DNA of 64,000 nt from Paracyclopina nana (lineage: Eukaryota > Arthropoda > Copepoda > Cyclopoida > Cyclopettidae), in assembly GCA_019096065.1 (NCBI GenBank), contig JAGUCH010000007.1, positions 3,308,501 through 3,372,500 on the forward strand. Reading direction: 5' to 3'. Positions 11,213 through 21,986 of this stretch are shown here, one piece after another. The first letter of the stretch is position 1. The number at the start of each line of letters is the position of its first letter. The position numbers and the translations under genes were made by a program. The notes under the pieces were generated by a model, which was not told the DNA's origin, searched no databases, and worked only from the letters and a program-made list of their open reading frames with translations.

Positions 11213-11240
11213 CAATGTTATTGTTATGATTTAGGTCTCT
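11213..11240 (-). repeat. Candidate right terminal inverted repeat
   Basis: On the minus strand it begins AGAGACCTAAATCATAACA, the partner of the left repeat at 7342. It lies about 210 bp outside the start codon of the nuclease gene. Confidence 0.45.
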
Positions 11241-11745
11241 ATAGTAGGAATCAGCGGCGAATTGCGAAACGTAAACAAAAATGCAAACTGAGGCCGGAGC
11301 AAGGCGAGAGAGGCCGCGAGGCCCTCGGCTTTCGTTCAGGTACAATTTCTTCATATGGTAGGCCGATATATTCCCGTCAAAATCTTTTTTTGAAGCTAAA
11401 ATGGACGTGAGTAAATCCTAATTTTTTGATGGCCTCAAGCTGACAAAACGGCACAAACCAGCATTCAATCCCGCTTAAATTCATGTCAATTAAACTTTAG
11501 GTTAACATTAGGCCTCATGGATTGGGCAACCACTCGCAACCCCAAAACTTCCGATCATCATTTTTTTTTTTAGTAAAATCGGCCCTGCAAAGTCTCAAAT
11601 CGACCAATCTGGTCTGTCGGACTCTAATGACCACTCGTTTAAGTTGTTCGTGCTTAAAGAGCAAGCTTTAAAGGCCAAAACGTACGTAGGATGATGCGGG
11701 AATCTCATCGCTTTTTTTTTCATTGGTTCCAGCATCGATCCCAAA

Positions 11746-14700
11746 ATGAGTGCCAACGGACAAGTGACGGCTTCCAGCCTGATCGTAGTGAGCAATCGGC
11801 TGCCTTTTGTCCTTCATAAGGACCCGGATGGCAACCTTCATCGGAAATCTTCGGCCGGCGGACTCGTCACCGCCGTCGCCCCCGTCGTCGTCCAGTCCGG
11901 GGGTAAGTACATGAATAAGCAGATTCCGGTTCGAATCGGTTCGCCGGGCTAAGCTGCAAAAGAAACCGGTTTCCATGCTCTGAGAAGCCGCTTCAAGTCT
12001 CCCCCGTGACTTTCTCCTTTCTCCGTCTTTGCACAGCTTATGTTCTGGAATCTTCTTGAGCATGGAATGTCGAAGCAACAAGTACCCCTTTTTGTTGCCC
12101 AAGCTTTCCTCTCATGCTGATACTTCACCTTGCGCTGTAGCGACAATGTCAAATGAGAACTGGATTCGCTCTTAGCAACAACAATTGTCGTTTTTCCACA
12201 TTCTTCTTGTGACATGCAGTTCGCTTCATGTTTCAGGTCTGTGGGTCGGCTGGGCCGGCACCTACTTGGAAGATGGCGTCCAAATTCCAGAGTCAGATCC
12301 CTCTGACACCACGCCCACCGCTGGCATGAAGTCCAGCCAGGTCATGGCCGTCAATCTCAACGACGAGGAGTACGAGGTAGATGCAAATGGCATTTGGATG
12401 ATGCGCACGATGTAAAAAATTCATGATTTTCCAGTTGTACTACAATGGCTGTTGCAACGCAACTTTCTGGCCCTTGTTCCACTCCATGCCTGACAGGGCC
12501 GTCTTCAACCAGACCTGGTGGGACGCCTATGTCAAAGTGAACAAAAACTTTGCCGACCTCACTCTCTCGGCCCTTAGGCGGGCTACCAAAGAGAATCCGG
12601 ATCAAGTGCCACTGGTGTGGATCCATGACTACCATTTGATGCTGGCTGCCAACACCATCCGTCAGGTGGCGGATGAAGAGAACCTCAGCTGCAAAATTGG
12701 ATTCTTCTTGCATATCCCATTCCCACCGTATGACATTGTCAAAATTTTCCCTTGGGTTGACTCCATTCTCCAGGTACGATTGTCTAACTTCGAATGTAGC
12801 TCATTTTTTATGTAACAAATTTGACATTAAAAGGGCATCTTGGGTTGCGACCTGGTTGGTTTCCACATTGAGGATTACTGCTTGAACTTCATCGATTGCG
12901 TGCAACGCGGCCTCGGGTGTCGTGTGGACCGTAAAAACCTCCTGGCCGATCATGGAGGCCGCACCGTGCGGATTCGTCCTCTGCCCATTGGCATCCCTTT
13001 CGAGAGGTTTGAGGAAATGGCCAAGGCGGCGCCCAAGACGCTCAACGACAAAGTCCAGACCATTCTCGGTGTGGACAGGTTGGACTACACCAAAGGTCTG
13101 GTGAATCGCATGCTCTCCATCGAGAGACTCCTTGAGGAGCACCCAGAGCATCTGGAGAAAGTGATGTTTTTGCAAATTGCTGTCCCATCCAGGACTGACG
13201 TGAAAGAGTACCAAGATCTGAAGGAGGAAATGGACAAGTTGGTCGGCCAGATCAATGGTCGCTTTTCCACGCCGAATTGGTCTCCCATTCGGTACATTTA
13301 TGGCTGCATTGCCCAGTCCGAGTTGGCAGGCTTCTACAGGGATGCCGACGTGGCTCTCGTCACTCCCTTGAGAGATGGCATGAATTTGGTGGCCAAGGAG
13401 TACGTGGCATGCAGGGTGGAAAAGCCCGGAGTGCTTATCTTGTCTCCCTTCGCTGGAGCTGGAGAAATGATGCACGAGGCTTTGTCGGTGAACCCCTACG
13501 AGATGAGCAACGTTGCCAATTTCCTCCATAGGTAGAGCTTATCATTTTATAACCGTTATCACATGACAAATCTGATTTTCTTCTCTGTAGGGCTTTGACG
13601 ATGCCTGAGGATGAGAAAGAAGTACGCATGAAGGCTCTCCGTTATCGAGAACGCCAAATGGACGTCAACTTCTGGATGAAGAGTTTCCTCAAGAGCGTGG
13701 GCACCCTCATCGCCGAGGACGGCGAGGAGACCTTGCCCACGACCATGACACCCGTGACAACCACAGACTTTGACGACTACCTCTCCAAGTATGTCGGTGA
13801 CAAGGCCATTTTGGCCTTGCTCCTCGACTACGATGGCACGTTGTCCCCCATTGCCAAGCATCCGGATTTGGCTGTGCTGCCGCCAGACACCAAAAAGGTA
13901 CTTGAAAGGCTGGCCAATCGGCCTGATGTGTTCGTGGCCATTGTCTCCGGAAGGAGCGTCGAGGATGTCAAGGCCAAGGTGGGCATTGAGAACATCACCT
14001 ATGCTGGCAACCATGGGCTGGAGATTCACCACTCCGACGGCACCAAGTTCATGCATCCCTTGCCACTGTCATCCGCCGAGAAAGTACAAGAGCTCAAGAA
14101 GATCCTGGAAGAGGAGGTTTGCACCGACGGAGCTTGGATCGAGGACAAAGGCCACCTGCTGACCTTCCACTACAGGTAAAAGCCTCTTAAGGTTGGAATT
14201 TCATGTGCTCATTTGAGAATGTTGCAGAAATGTCCCTGACAAGTTGAGGCCACCGATGGTGGAGAAGGCCAAAGATTGCATCATCAAGGCCGGATTCAAG
14301 GTCGGCCTCGCCCACTGTGCTCTGGAGTGTAAGCCCAAGGTGACGTGGGACAAAGGCCGTGCCTCCATCTACATTTTGCGAACGGCCTTCGGAGTGGACT
14401 GGGCGGAGCGAATCCGAATCATCTTTGCTGGTGACGACGTGACCGACGAAGATGCCATTTTAGCCTTGAAGGGCATGGCCTACACGTTCCGGATCGTGAG
14501 CCACCATTTGACCAAGACTGCGGCTGACAAGCGTCTCCCCTCCACAGATTCAGTCTACACTCTCCTCAAATGGGTGGAAAGGCACATGAGTGCAAGGTAA
14601 ACTGATCGCAAATTGGCATTCGTTTTGCTCTGCTCCCAATAAAGATATGCACATACTTGACTTTTCATTGAAAATTAGCTAAGCTGCTGGGCTACTTTAA

Positions 14701-14835
14701 AAAACTTTGAATTTCAGGCCAGCCGTTGAGGCTTTAAGCCACAAGATGTCCACGATCGGCGTTCCAGTGACAACCTCCATTGTGCACATCCCAGACTCCG
14801 TTTTGAGCTCAGCCACCGAAGAGAGTAATAACTGA
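11746..14835 (+). CDS. Tps1: Trehalose-6-phosphate synthase/phosphatase (TPS-TPP fusion), 801 aa
   Basis: Seven exons: 11746-11902, 12237-12376, 12435-12773, 12834-13531, 13591-14175, 14228-14596 and 14718-14835. They total 2406 nt with all phases consistent. The N-terminal GT20 synthase half starts with SLIVVSNRLPF and contains LWVGWAG, WIHDYHLML, VGFHIEDY, GVDRLDYTKGL and LRDGMNLVAKEY. It joins UDP-glucose to glucose-6-phosphate. From about residue 520 the HAD-type phosphatase half carries LDYDGTLSP, IVSGRS, GNHGLE and FAGDDVTDEDA, with the nucleophilic Asp and the acidic motif present, so it should release trehalose. The enzyme is cytosolic. A splice acceptor 13 nt before the ATG implies a 5' noncoding exon, possibly beyond the transposon at 7.3-11.2 kb. 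Reading through the exon 6 donor gives a stop at 14598, followed by AATAAA at 14638. Confidence 0.97.
14638..14643 (+). terminator. Candidate intronic polyadenylation signal of the TPS gene
   Basis: AATAAA lies about 40 nt after the stop created by reading through the exon 6 donor (14598-14600). It could end a shorter transcript lacking the last 40 codons of exon 7. No similar signal is clear right after the full-length stop at 14835. Confidence 0.35.
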
Positions 14836-14870
14836 GAGAGGATCTTGGTGTATAATATAAGTTCTGTGTT

Positions 14871-14876
14871 TTTATT
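14871..14876 (-). terminator. Polyadenylation signal of the EFHD2 gene
   Basis: AATAAA on the minus strand lies about 75 nt after the EFHD2 stop codon and only about 36 nt from the TPS stop on the other strand. The two convergent 3' untranslated regions therefore probably overlap. Confidence 0.6.
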
Positions 14877-14950
14877 ACGTCTAGTAAAACATTGGTCATT
14901 ATTGGTTACTATTAAGAGTTGCTCCTTAATATGCTTGTCGTTAAAAATGC

Positions 14951-17865
14951 TTATACTCCTTTGCCACCAAAGAGAGCAGCTCGTTCTTTGAATGATTGCT
15001 GCCGTTGTTTTCGCTCCTCTTCTTCTCGTTTTCGGTCTTCTTGCTCGGCCTTGATTTCCTCCTCGAATTTGCTGGTCTTTCGTATTGCTGCAATCTGTTA
15101 CGGAAAAAAAGTCCCTCAAAAGACAAGAATTTCATTTGAAAGAATAGCAAAAATCATACCTTGGCCTCGAAAAAGTCTTTGGCTCCACCTACGCCAACTT
15201 CCTCAACGTTGACTTCACACTGCTTGGCCAGTACACCTAATCCGGAGTCCTCGTGAAATTCTCCCGCTGCAGCCTTACGAAAAATCAGCATGAACTCTCT
15301 AAAGGAAATCATGCCGTCTCCATCCTCATCAACTTCCTGAGCAGCAAGAAAGTCAACTTGTTATTAGCATATGCGTGAAAGAGCCAAAATAATGATTATC
15401 AACCTTAATCATGGCTTTTAGTCCTAAATGAGTTTGTGGAGCTCCCAATTTCTCCATCATGACTTTGAGTTCCTCCAGGCTGAGTCTGCCACTATTGCTG
15501 ACATTGTACCTACAAGGAAGAATTACATATTCCATTTAGGGATTCTTTTGTGGAACGAAAATGAGCAATTATGGAAATGCGAAGAACGCCTGGTGCAGTG
15601 GGAAATTTTAGGCTCGACGCATGAAGAAGATGATATTGCAACATCACTTAGTAGCTGATTTACGCACACTCAAGAAAATTGCGCTTCTTGCGCTTATTTT
15701 TGGAATGACTTGTACCAAATCAAGGTTTTTATGTTGCACGAGTGATTTTTCTGCTAGCTTTACTTGCAGTACTCGACAGTATGCAATGTTGATGAGGTGC
15801 ATTTTGGCAAAGTGCGCTTTTAACTTTGAAATACAGAATGGCGTCAAGTCGGACGAACTTTTAATAGGATTCAAGACGAGGAAGATGAGATTTCATCATA
15901 TAGCATAAGTTGCTAATTTACAAAGGCTTAAAGGAAAATTGCACATCTGTGCTTATTTTCAGCATGACTTGTGAATTTCAAGAAGATTTTCAATGTCGCA
16001 GCAATAAGTCCGGATTTTAGCCAGAAAAGTGATTAAAAGGCTTCCTCGATGATAAGTAGAATGTTGCAACATCACTTAAGTGCTGATTTGTTCAGACTCA
16101 AGAAAATTGCACAACTTGCGCTTATTTTAGGGATGACTCGTACTAAATTAAGCTTTTTTGATTGCATGACTGATTTTTTTCCTCGTCTTAATGGGCGTCT
16201 GTCAATTTATGCTGCTATCTCACAAATCAATCAGAGAAAGAACTAATGCATTTGATTGACGCGACCAATTTTTCATTTTCAACCACCGATGAAAACTTGG
16301 AGAAACTTTCTTCGCGCGGCCTGAGGAAAAAAGGAGCAATTTTATTCCCACTGTGGCGTGGAAAATCGCTACTTTATACACGAACAAAATTGGTTTTTGC
16401 TAGTGTTATTAAAATAATTGATGGGTCAAAAACATGCCAGGGAAATTTAAAAATATAATATGATATCCCCACCAACCGTGGAAAAAGTGCACCTCGATAA
16501 TGATCCCGACCAACTCACAAAAAATATTGATGGTATTGCCAAAAAAGCGCAGTAATTGGATCCACGCACACAAAAGGAAAATCATTTCAAGAGAATCATG
16601 AAAATGGCCGCAAAACTGATGCAAATTTTACCACCAACCAAAATAAAGTTGTGCAATTCACGAGTTTTTCCATGGGCATAGCAGAGAACAATTTTAGCAT
16701 TATTTGCTTGCTGCAAGGACAAATTTCATTGTGAGATAAAGTTTTGGATATCTCGCATTTCACAGTGGGAATATTGCACAATAGCAAGCAGCAACTTCAC
16801 TTGTGAGAATTTTGGTCAGCAGCATCGAAAATTTCTGTTGACGTTTCACGAATTTCTGCCAAAATCGAAATATTTTACGCGTCCACATTCGACATTTTGA
16901 CGCAGGTTAATCGAGTGGCATTCATGGAACTATTTATATTTTTACTCCATTTTTTGCTAAAACTTCCCAATTTTTTGCTGTGACTTATGAGAAAAGGAAA
17001 TGGGCTTAGTTTTGCTCCATTGCGCTTCGCTCGGTTTTGCTTTTGCTTTTTCTGCAAAATATTAAAATATGGGAAAAAAGAGATGAATTCGACACCTTTA
17101 CACACTTGTAGAGAACGTTTTGACTCATAATACACAAAAAAGAAGGAAACGAAATCTGAAGGTTGCCATTCATAAATGAGAGTTGATTGATCACCATTTT
17201 CTTCTAGCTGCAGTTCAAATCTCACAATCTGAGTACAAATCATTCTCAGCAGTTTTCATCATTAACCGGATAATTTGGAGCACTCACACAACCATTAGGG
17301 CTCCAATTAAGACTTCATATCACATTTTCTTCAAGAAAAGGTGAACTTAATCGCAAATGAGCATTTTACACTACTTTGCTTATCTCCTGACCTACATACC
17401 AAAGAAAATGGAAAAAATATTTCTAATGATTATTCAGATCAAGCAATTCTATAAAAATCAAATGGGATAGCTTTAAAAACTCCTAATAACTTATATAAAA
17501 TTATTTCAGAGCTAGTGTTTCCTAAATGTATTGATCATTTTGATTATGACAAATATGGGAAAACTGATGCCTTATAAGGAAAGTAGCTGTAACATTTAGA
17601 ATGGGAGTTTTATGGGGGCAGCCAATTTGAGCTCCTATTCATCCATAATTCTCAGTGCATTCATATGTAGCGCAATAATAATGCAGGGTGGAGTCGTGAT
17701 TACTTACGATTTGAACTTGGTTTCATAGTCCTTGACCTGTTTTCTTGAGAACTCTGAGAACTCAGTGTACACACTGACTTTTGCTGAACGCTTGCTCACC
17801 TCCAGGCCTTCGTTGAGGTTGCTTCTTCGGTTCAAAATGGCACTCAGTTCATTGTCAGCGGGCAT
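14951..17865 (-). CDS. EFHD2: EF-hand protein EFHD2/Swiprosin-1, 194 aa
   Basis: Four exons: 17865-17708, 15509-15404, 15336-15160 and 15094-14951 (585 nt, in frame). The protein follows Swiprosin closely: VYTEFSEFSRKQVKDYE, then LMMEKLGAPQTHLGLK-like VMMEKLGAPQTHLGLKAMIK, the EF-hand loop DEDGDGMISFREF, then IFRKAAAGE, GAKDFFEAK and a C-terminal coiled coil rich in Glu and Arg (FEEEIKAEQEDRKREEEE). The first EF-hand loop is degenerate (YNVSNSGRLSLEEL) while the second keeps its calcium ligands. The family binds calcium and actin and affects cell migration and immune signalling. The first intron is 2.2 kb and contains a diverged three-copy repeat. The gene is tail-to-tail with TPS. Confidence 0.95.
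15620..16190. repeat. Three diverged copies of an intronic repeat
   Basis: Related blocks start near 15620, 15877 and 16045. Each holds the ordered words GATGA, (TTGCAA)CATCA, CTGATTT, CAAGAAAATTGC, GCTTATTTT and ATGACT. Copies 1 and 3 are the most alike. They lie in the first intron of EFHD2. No coding potential is seen, so this is probably a decayed tandem or transposon-derived repeat. Confidence 0.6.
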
Positions 17866-18090
17866 TTTGTCTGGGGACTATTTTCTTTTGTTGTGGCGCC
17901 AACAAAAAGTAAAAATAAAATCAGCTGACTTTCCGTGTGGTTCTGCTCCTCTGCTATGGAAGAAAGCTTCCCCTCTGCTTCAGTGGAAAGTGTATGATGG
18001 AAAGCCTATTTGGAGAGTAAGTAAGAAAGTGAGAAAACACAAAACTATTAAAACAGGCTTATATTTTACAAAAAAAAAGGTGAAAAACAA

Positions 18091-18105
18091 CTCCATCTGG
18101 CGGCC
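18091..18105 (-). promoter_or_regulatory. CTCF-like motif upstream of EFHD2
   Basis: The minus strand reads GGCCGCCAGATGGAG, close to the CCGCCAGRTGGCG core, about 230 bp upstream of the EFHD2 start codon. Assignment rests on the motif only. Confidence 0.3.
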
Positions 18106-18640
18106 ACTTTTGACACTGACATGCCTTATTAAAAAAGTAAACAAAGCTAAGAAGCGCAATAATTGGTAGTTCAAGTTCAACAAATACAAGTTTACTGTGA
18201 TAAGGAATAGTTATTCAACAAAGTAAGAGTGTGACGACGAGTTTTGACAAAAGTGCATTCATTCTAGTCCCACATCAAGGGTGATTCACTCTTTTTGAAA
18301 CAATGTCACACCCTCAGTTATTATGGAGCGAAAAGCGCTCTCGAAAAATGCAATACTTTTGAAAAAAAAAATCCTTTCATGCTTGACCAATTCTGAACAG
18401 AAGCTTCAAAAACTGGTTTCTTTTTGGGGCATGGCAAAATGCAGTTTCAACTGAATCAATCATATGTATATAGAGAAAAAAACCGAAAAATGGAAAATGG
18501 CTGCTTACCAACAAAATGGAGGCTTTGAGCTGAAGTGGACCAAAAGCTGATTGCCCTGGCTGACTGTAACTGAATTACTGATGGCTTTTTTCGGCGTACA
18601 GGATCATTCACTGTGGGTGACGAAGGCGCCAAAGCTAAAA

Positions 18641-18659
18641 GCGCGCGCGCGCGCGCGCG
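18641..18659. repeat. (GC)n microsatellite
   Basis: Nineteen bases of uninterrupted alternating G and C, followed by GTGTACC. Alternating GC is a classical Z-DNA-prone sequence and is rare in such AT-rich DNA. Confidence 0.95.
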
Positions 18660-19166
18660 TGTACCTATACACTATACACAAATGCATATACTATGCACAC
18701 TGTGTATACTTTATAAAAGAAGCCGACTACTATATGCACACAGTGCAAAATATAAAATAAATGTACTTTTTATCGCAGAAATGTACAAAAAATCAAGTAT
18801 CACTTATTTATTGCTGATTTTCATGCAAAGGGACATTTTTAGGCATTTTTGCCCCACTGTGCATGGCTAAGGCAGGCTTAATTTGAACTGACGCATTGCC
18901 ACCACTGACGCAAAAAGCCCGCGTTATTCAAACATGGTTTTTCATCTGGTGGTCCCAAAACAATTGATTTTGGCAAAAAGCTTTGATTTGCATGATTGTG
19001 TAGCTTCCATTTAATAGCAAAAAGTTGCCTATCCTGGTTTGATCCCTGGGCTGTGGAACAAATATCTATTTATTTCTTAAATCACTTTTTGCATCACAAT
19101 TAAGTACAACATTTTGTGTGCTAGTGAGCATTTATTTGTGCTATTTCATCGATAATCTTTTTTTTT

Positions 19167-20586
19167 TCACGCATTGTATGGTACAACCATTGGAAATCTA
19201 GAAGAGTGCTTCATGTTGCCCACAAAGATCCATTCAGCATCCTTTTCTGGTAAAATTTTCCACACCTCCTTAGAAAGGCCTGAATCTAGTTGACCACCAA
19301 AACATAGATGTACCCCTTCCAAAAAATCAAACTTGTACTTTGAATGGGATCAGGGTGTGATGTCAGGGTCATCCATGATTTGTCATCAATATTGTACATG
19401 TAGACCCTCTTTTCTCTGGGATCACTTGTGGTTCTATATCTCCCCCCATGCACAACCAATGCCTAAATGTCAACAATAATGGAGGAATGTTTAAGTTTGC
19501 ATGACTAGCTTACTTTTTTGTTTCCAGCAACTCGAACACCAGTGCACCCATGAGTCCCAACACCATCATCATTTGGGATAGGAACATTAGCTATCAGCTC
19601 ATATTGGTCTTCCTCAATGTCATACTTGAGAACATGATTTCTTAATATGTCTGTTTTCGGATTTCGCCCTCCAATTAAGTAAACAAAGTAGTTATCATCT
19701 GGAACAAATGTAACACAAACTCTGTCCGATTGATAGCCATTAGCCACTAACTCAGGAACAAACTGGCCATTTTTGTAGATGCTGCTAAGTCTAGGTTCTA
19801 TGTAGAAGCTCTTTAAATGGATATTATTAGCCCTAAATTATGCACTTGCCATTTTCTCCTCCATTTATGAACAGAACATTATTTTGTGCTGCCCATCCAG
19901 CAAAGCTTCCGTGCTTGGGAGCTATACTTGAAACAGTGACGATTGACTGGTTGTCAAAGCTCCATTGGAACATTGATGTTCCACCATTTTCTTGGATCAT
20001 AGTCAGAGTTTTGTTCTCGTCAAGCACATATGCGCTATTTTCTCCCAATAAGCTGTGACTCAAGGGGTAACTCCTAATTGGGGGTGACACATCAGGATCT
20101 TCAGAGAAATCTTCGACTGCACCACCATAATGAATAATCAGGAAATGAGAGGCTACAATATACAGAAGCTAAAATCGTTAATACTCTTGCATAGTTTTCA
20201 TTCTACTTCTTTCAACTGGTGTTGGACTAGCATAAAAGATGTATTTTCTGTTCACACTTAATGGTGAGGTTTCCACCAGGGCTTCAGGTTTCAAGTTTGT
20301 GATTAACAAACATTTATCTCTGATTGATTTGTAAAATCCATTGCAACCAGTTTTCTTATTACAAAGTTGTGAGCAAACAGCTGGATTCCTTAAAAAATTA
20401 CATAAATGGATGCATAACAGTTTTACTTGGGTTAATCTTTTTCAGCTCTCACCACCATTCTTCAGCTACCATTGCTTGTCCAATGATTGAGTCCTCATGA
20501 ACAAGGGCTTTTTGGTACAAAACTTGTGATCCTATTGTCAGATGGGCAATGAATTCAAATACAAGTAATGCCACAAGGAAAGTCAT
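19167..20586 (-). pseudogene. Secreted PAN/kelch protein, paralog 1, frameshifted in last exon
   Basis: Five exons: 20586-20453, 20388-20207, 20152-19850, 19797-19514 and 19462-19167. Exons 2, 3 and 4 have exactly the same lengths as those of the paralog at 21987-23405. The product has a signal peptide, a PAN-like module (VCSQLCNKKTGCNGFYKS) and kelch-like repeats. In exon 5 one base is missing near 19303-19305 compared with the paralog, so translation stops at a TAG at 19288-19286. The lost frame reads on cleanly to the expected TGA at 19169-19167. Exon 3 ends in a GC donor (ATG|GCAAGT). The break may be a recent inactivation, a shortened but functional protein of about 358 aa, or an assembly error. 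Confidence 0.75.
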
Positions 20587-21308
20587 TTTTGCACAGAGAA
20601 ATTATGTGACAGTTGTGGCCCGAGGAAATTGATCACAATTACTTATTTATATCAGAGACTGAGGGGAAAAAACATAAAAACGCTTAGAAGGAAGATTGCA
20701 AAAAATTAAGAATGGGAAAAAAATCTTTATAAGCTGTCTAAGTCAATCCATGAAACTAAAGTAATTTTTTTCTGAAGCAGACTTTAATTGTTGCTCATGA
20801 CTCCAAGCAAGTATTGCAAAAAGTGTAATTTGCCCATCATCCAAGCCCTTTAATTTGGCAAAGTGCAATTTATTACAAGTGACCAAAGCGTAAAATCACT
20901 ATTTAATGAGTGCAGCAACATGAATCAAACAAAGATGACAGATTGTCATAAAAATATTTTTGGGGTTGACAAAGCAAGTCAAGTTGAGCCAGTCAATAAT
21001 AAAATTGGATACATCTGTATACATGGCACTAAATTCAATGCTTGATTTCTTGCCTTAAAATTATATTGGCTTTTTACACTTTTAATATTCTTATTTTATA
21101 TGATGGAAAGCAATTTTCGCATGTATAATTCAGTTTACCAATTCGTCTCAGTTCATATTACTATACATATATAAAAGCTCTGACGTTTAACTTTATCAAG
21201 TGACACGCATTATAAAGTATTTTATAAGGTGTGTTGCTCCTCTGTTTGACCAGAGACCATGATATTGTCCAAGAAGTAAATCCCATGTTAGAAAAAAGGA
21301 GAAAAAAT

Positions 21309-21380
21309 GCCGAGTATGGGGATCGAACCCTGATCATCTAGATTAGGAGTCCAACGCTCTACTGACTGAGCTACCAATAC
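21309..21380 (-). tRNA. tRNA-like sequence or tRNA pseudogene, anticodon CCT
   Basis: On the minus strand the A box (TAGCTCAGTCAG) and B box (GGTTCGATCCC) are intact, and the anticodon loop reads CTCCTAA. The overall form resembles a tRNA-Lys or tRNA-Arg. The acceptor strands GTATTGG and ACTCGGC do not pair in register, and only three T-stem pairs form, so it is probably a pseudogene or the head of a tRNA-derived SINE rather than a working tRNA. Confidence 0.5.
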
Positions 21381-21682
21381 AGACAGAATAATTAATGTCA
21401 GAATTCCTTCTTATTCTTATTCTCAGCTGAGCTAAGCTTAGTAGAACAGTAGAGCCTTTTCAGAGGTACCAGACAAAACTTAATCTAACACATCTTTTAG
21501 CCCCCAAAAATGCCAAATTCTAAATGCACAATTTTTTAATTGATTGATTAACGCTTTCTGTTACTCTTGCACTTCTGTGGGCCTCTCTACCCTAGCCTTC
21601 AAGTAATTTATCAGGTGCTACGTTCAGATCCCCTGGCCTGGTAGCTTCATTAACATTTGAAAATTACTTTCCATCATTTAAT

Positions 21683-21879
21683 ATCGTTTATATATGTATA
21701 AAAATTATTTAACAGTCTTACAAAACATCTGAGCTCATTTTGCAAAGTAAAAATCTCGTGGCATTACTTGGCTCTCGCAAGCTCGAGCCCGCAAAAATGC
21801 CACTCGATTTCTACTTTACAAAATTTGCTCAGCTATTTTATTAGCTTGTTTTATAAATTGTTTACATATATAAATAGAT
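21683..21879. repeat. MITE-like hairpin element, about 197 bp
   Basis: Two arms of roughly 85 bp pair along most of their length, including GTGGCATT with AATGCCAC and CTGAGC with GCTCAG, around a central GGCTC...GAGCC stem. It lies about 110 bp downstream of the stop codon of the PAN/kelch gene. No reading frame is present, so it is either a foldback MITE or a structured transcript. Confidence 0.6.
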
Positions 21880-21986
21880 AAAAGCTCTTGGTGAAGGATA
21901 CCAAGAATACATTTCATAATATGTCAGCTTTATTTTTAAATGTTTTGTTTCCTTTTCTCAACATTTAAAGCATTAAGACACATTGT

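Larger units (their letters stand above)
7342..11240. mobile_element. ISL2EU-like (PIF/Harbinger group) DNA transposon, apparently complete
   Basis: About 3.9 kb holding two convergent genes: a THAP-DDE transposase (+) and a SWIM-YqaJ nuclease (-). Related sequences lie in inverted orientation at the two ends, AGAGACCTTAAACATAACA at 7342-7360 and AGAGACCTAAATCATAACA read on the minus strand from 11240. They are candidate terminal inverted repeats with scattered mismatches. Pairing a DDE transposase with a YqaJ nuclease is known for the ISL2EU/IS4EU group. Neither reading frame is broken, so the copy may be recent. The exact ends and target duplication are not certain. Confidence 0.65.
17866..19166. 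other. Intergenic, EFHD2 promoter side
   Basis: Contains a CTCF-like motif at 18091 and a perfect (GC)n run at 18641-18659. No coding exon is recognised. EFHD2 presumably starts within the first few hundred bases. Confidence 0.5.
20587..21986. other. Intergenic between the two PAN/kelch genes
   Basis: AT-rich. It contains a tRNA-like gene remnant (21313-21380, minus strand) and a 197-bp hairpin repeat (21683-21879). No coding exon is recognised. Confidence 0.6.

Noticed and set aside
12801..13529. 242-aa minus-strand frame opposite TPS exon 4
   Set aside because: It is an antisense shadow of a highly conserved coding exon.
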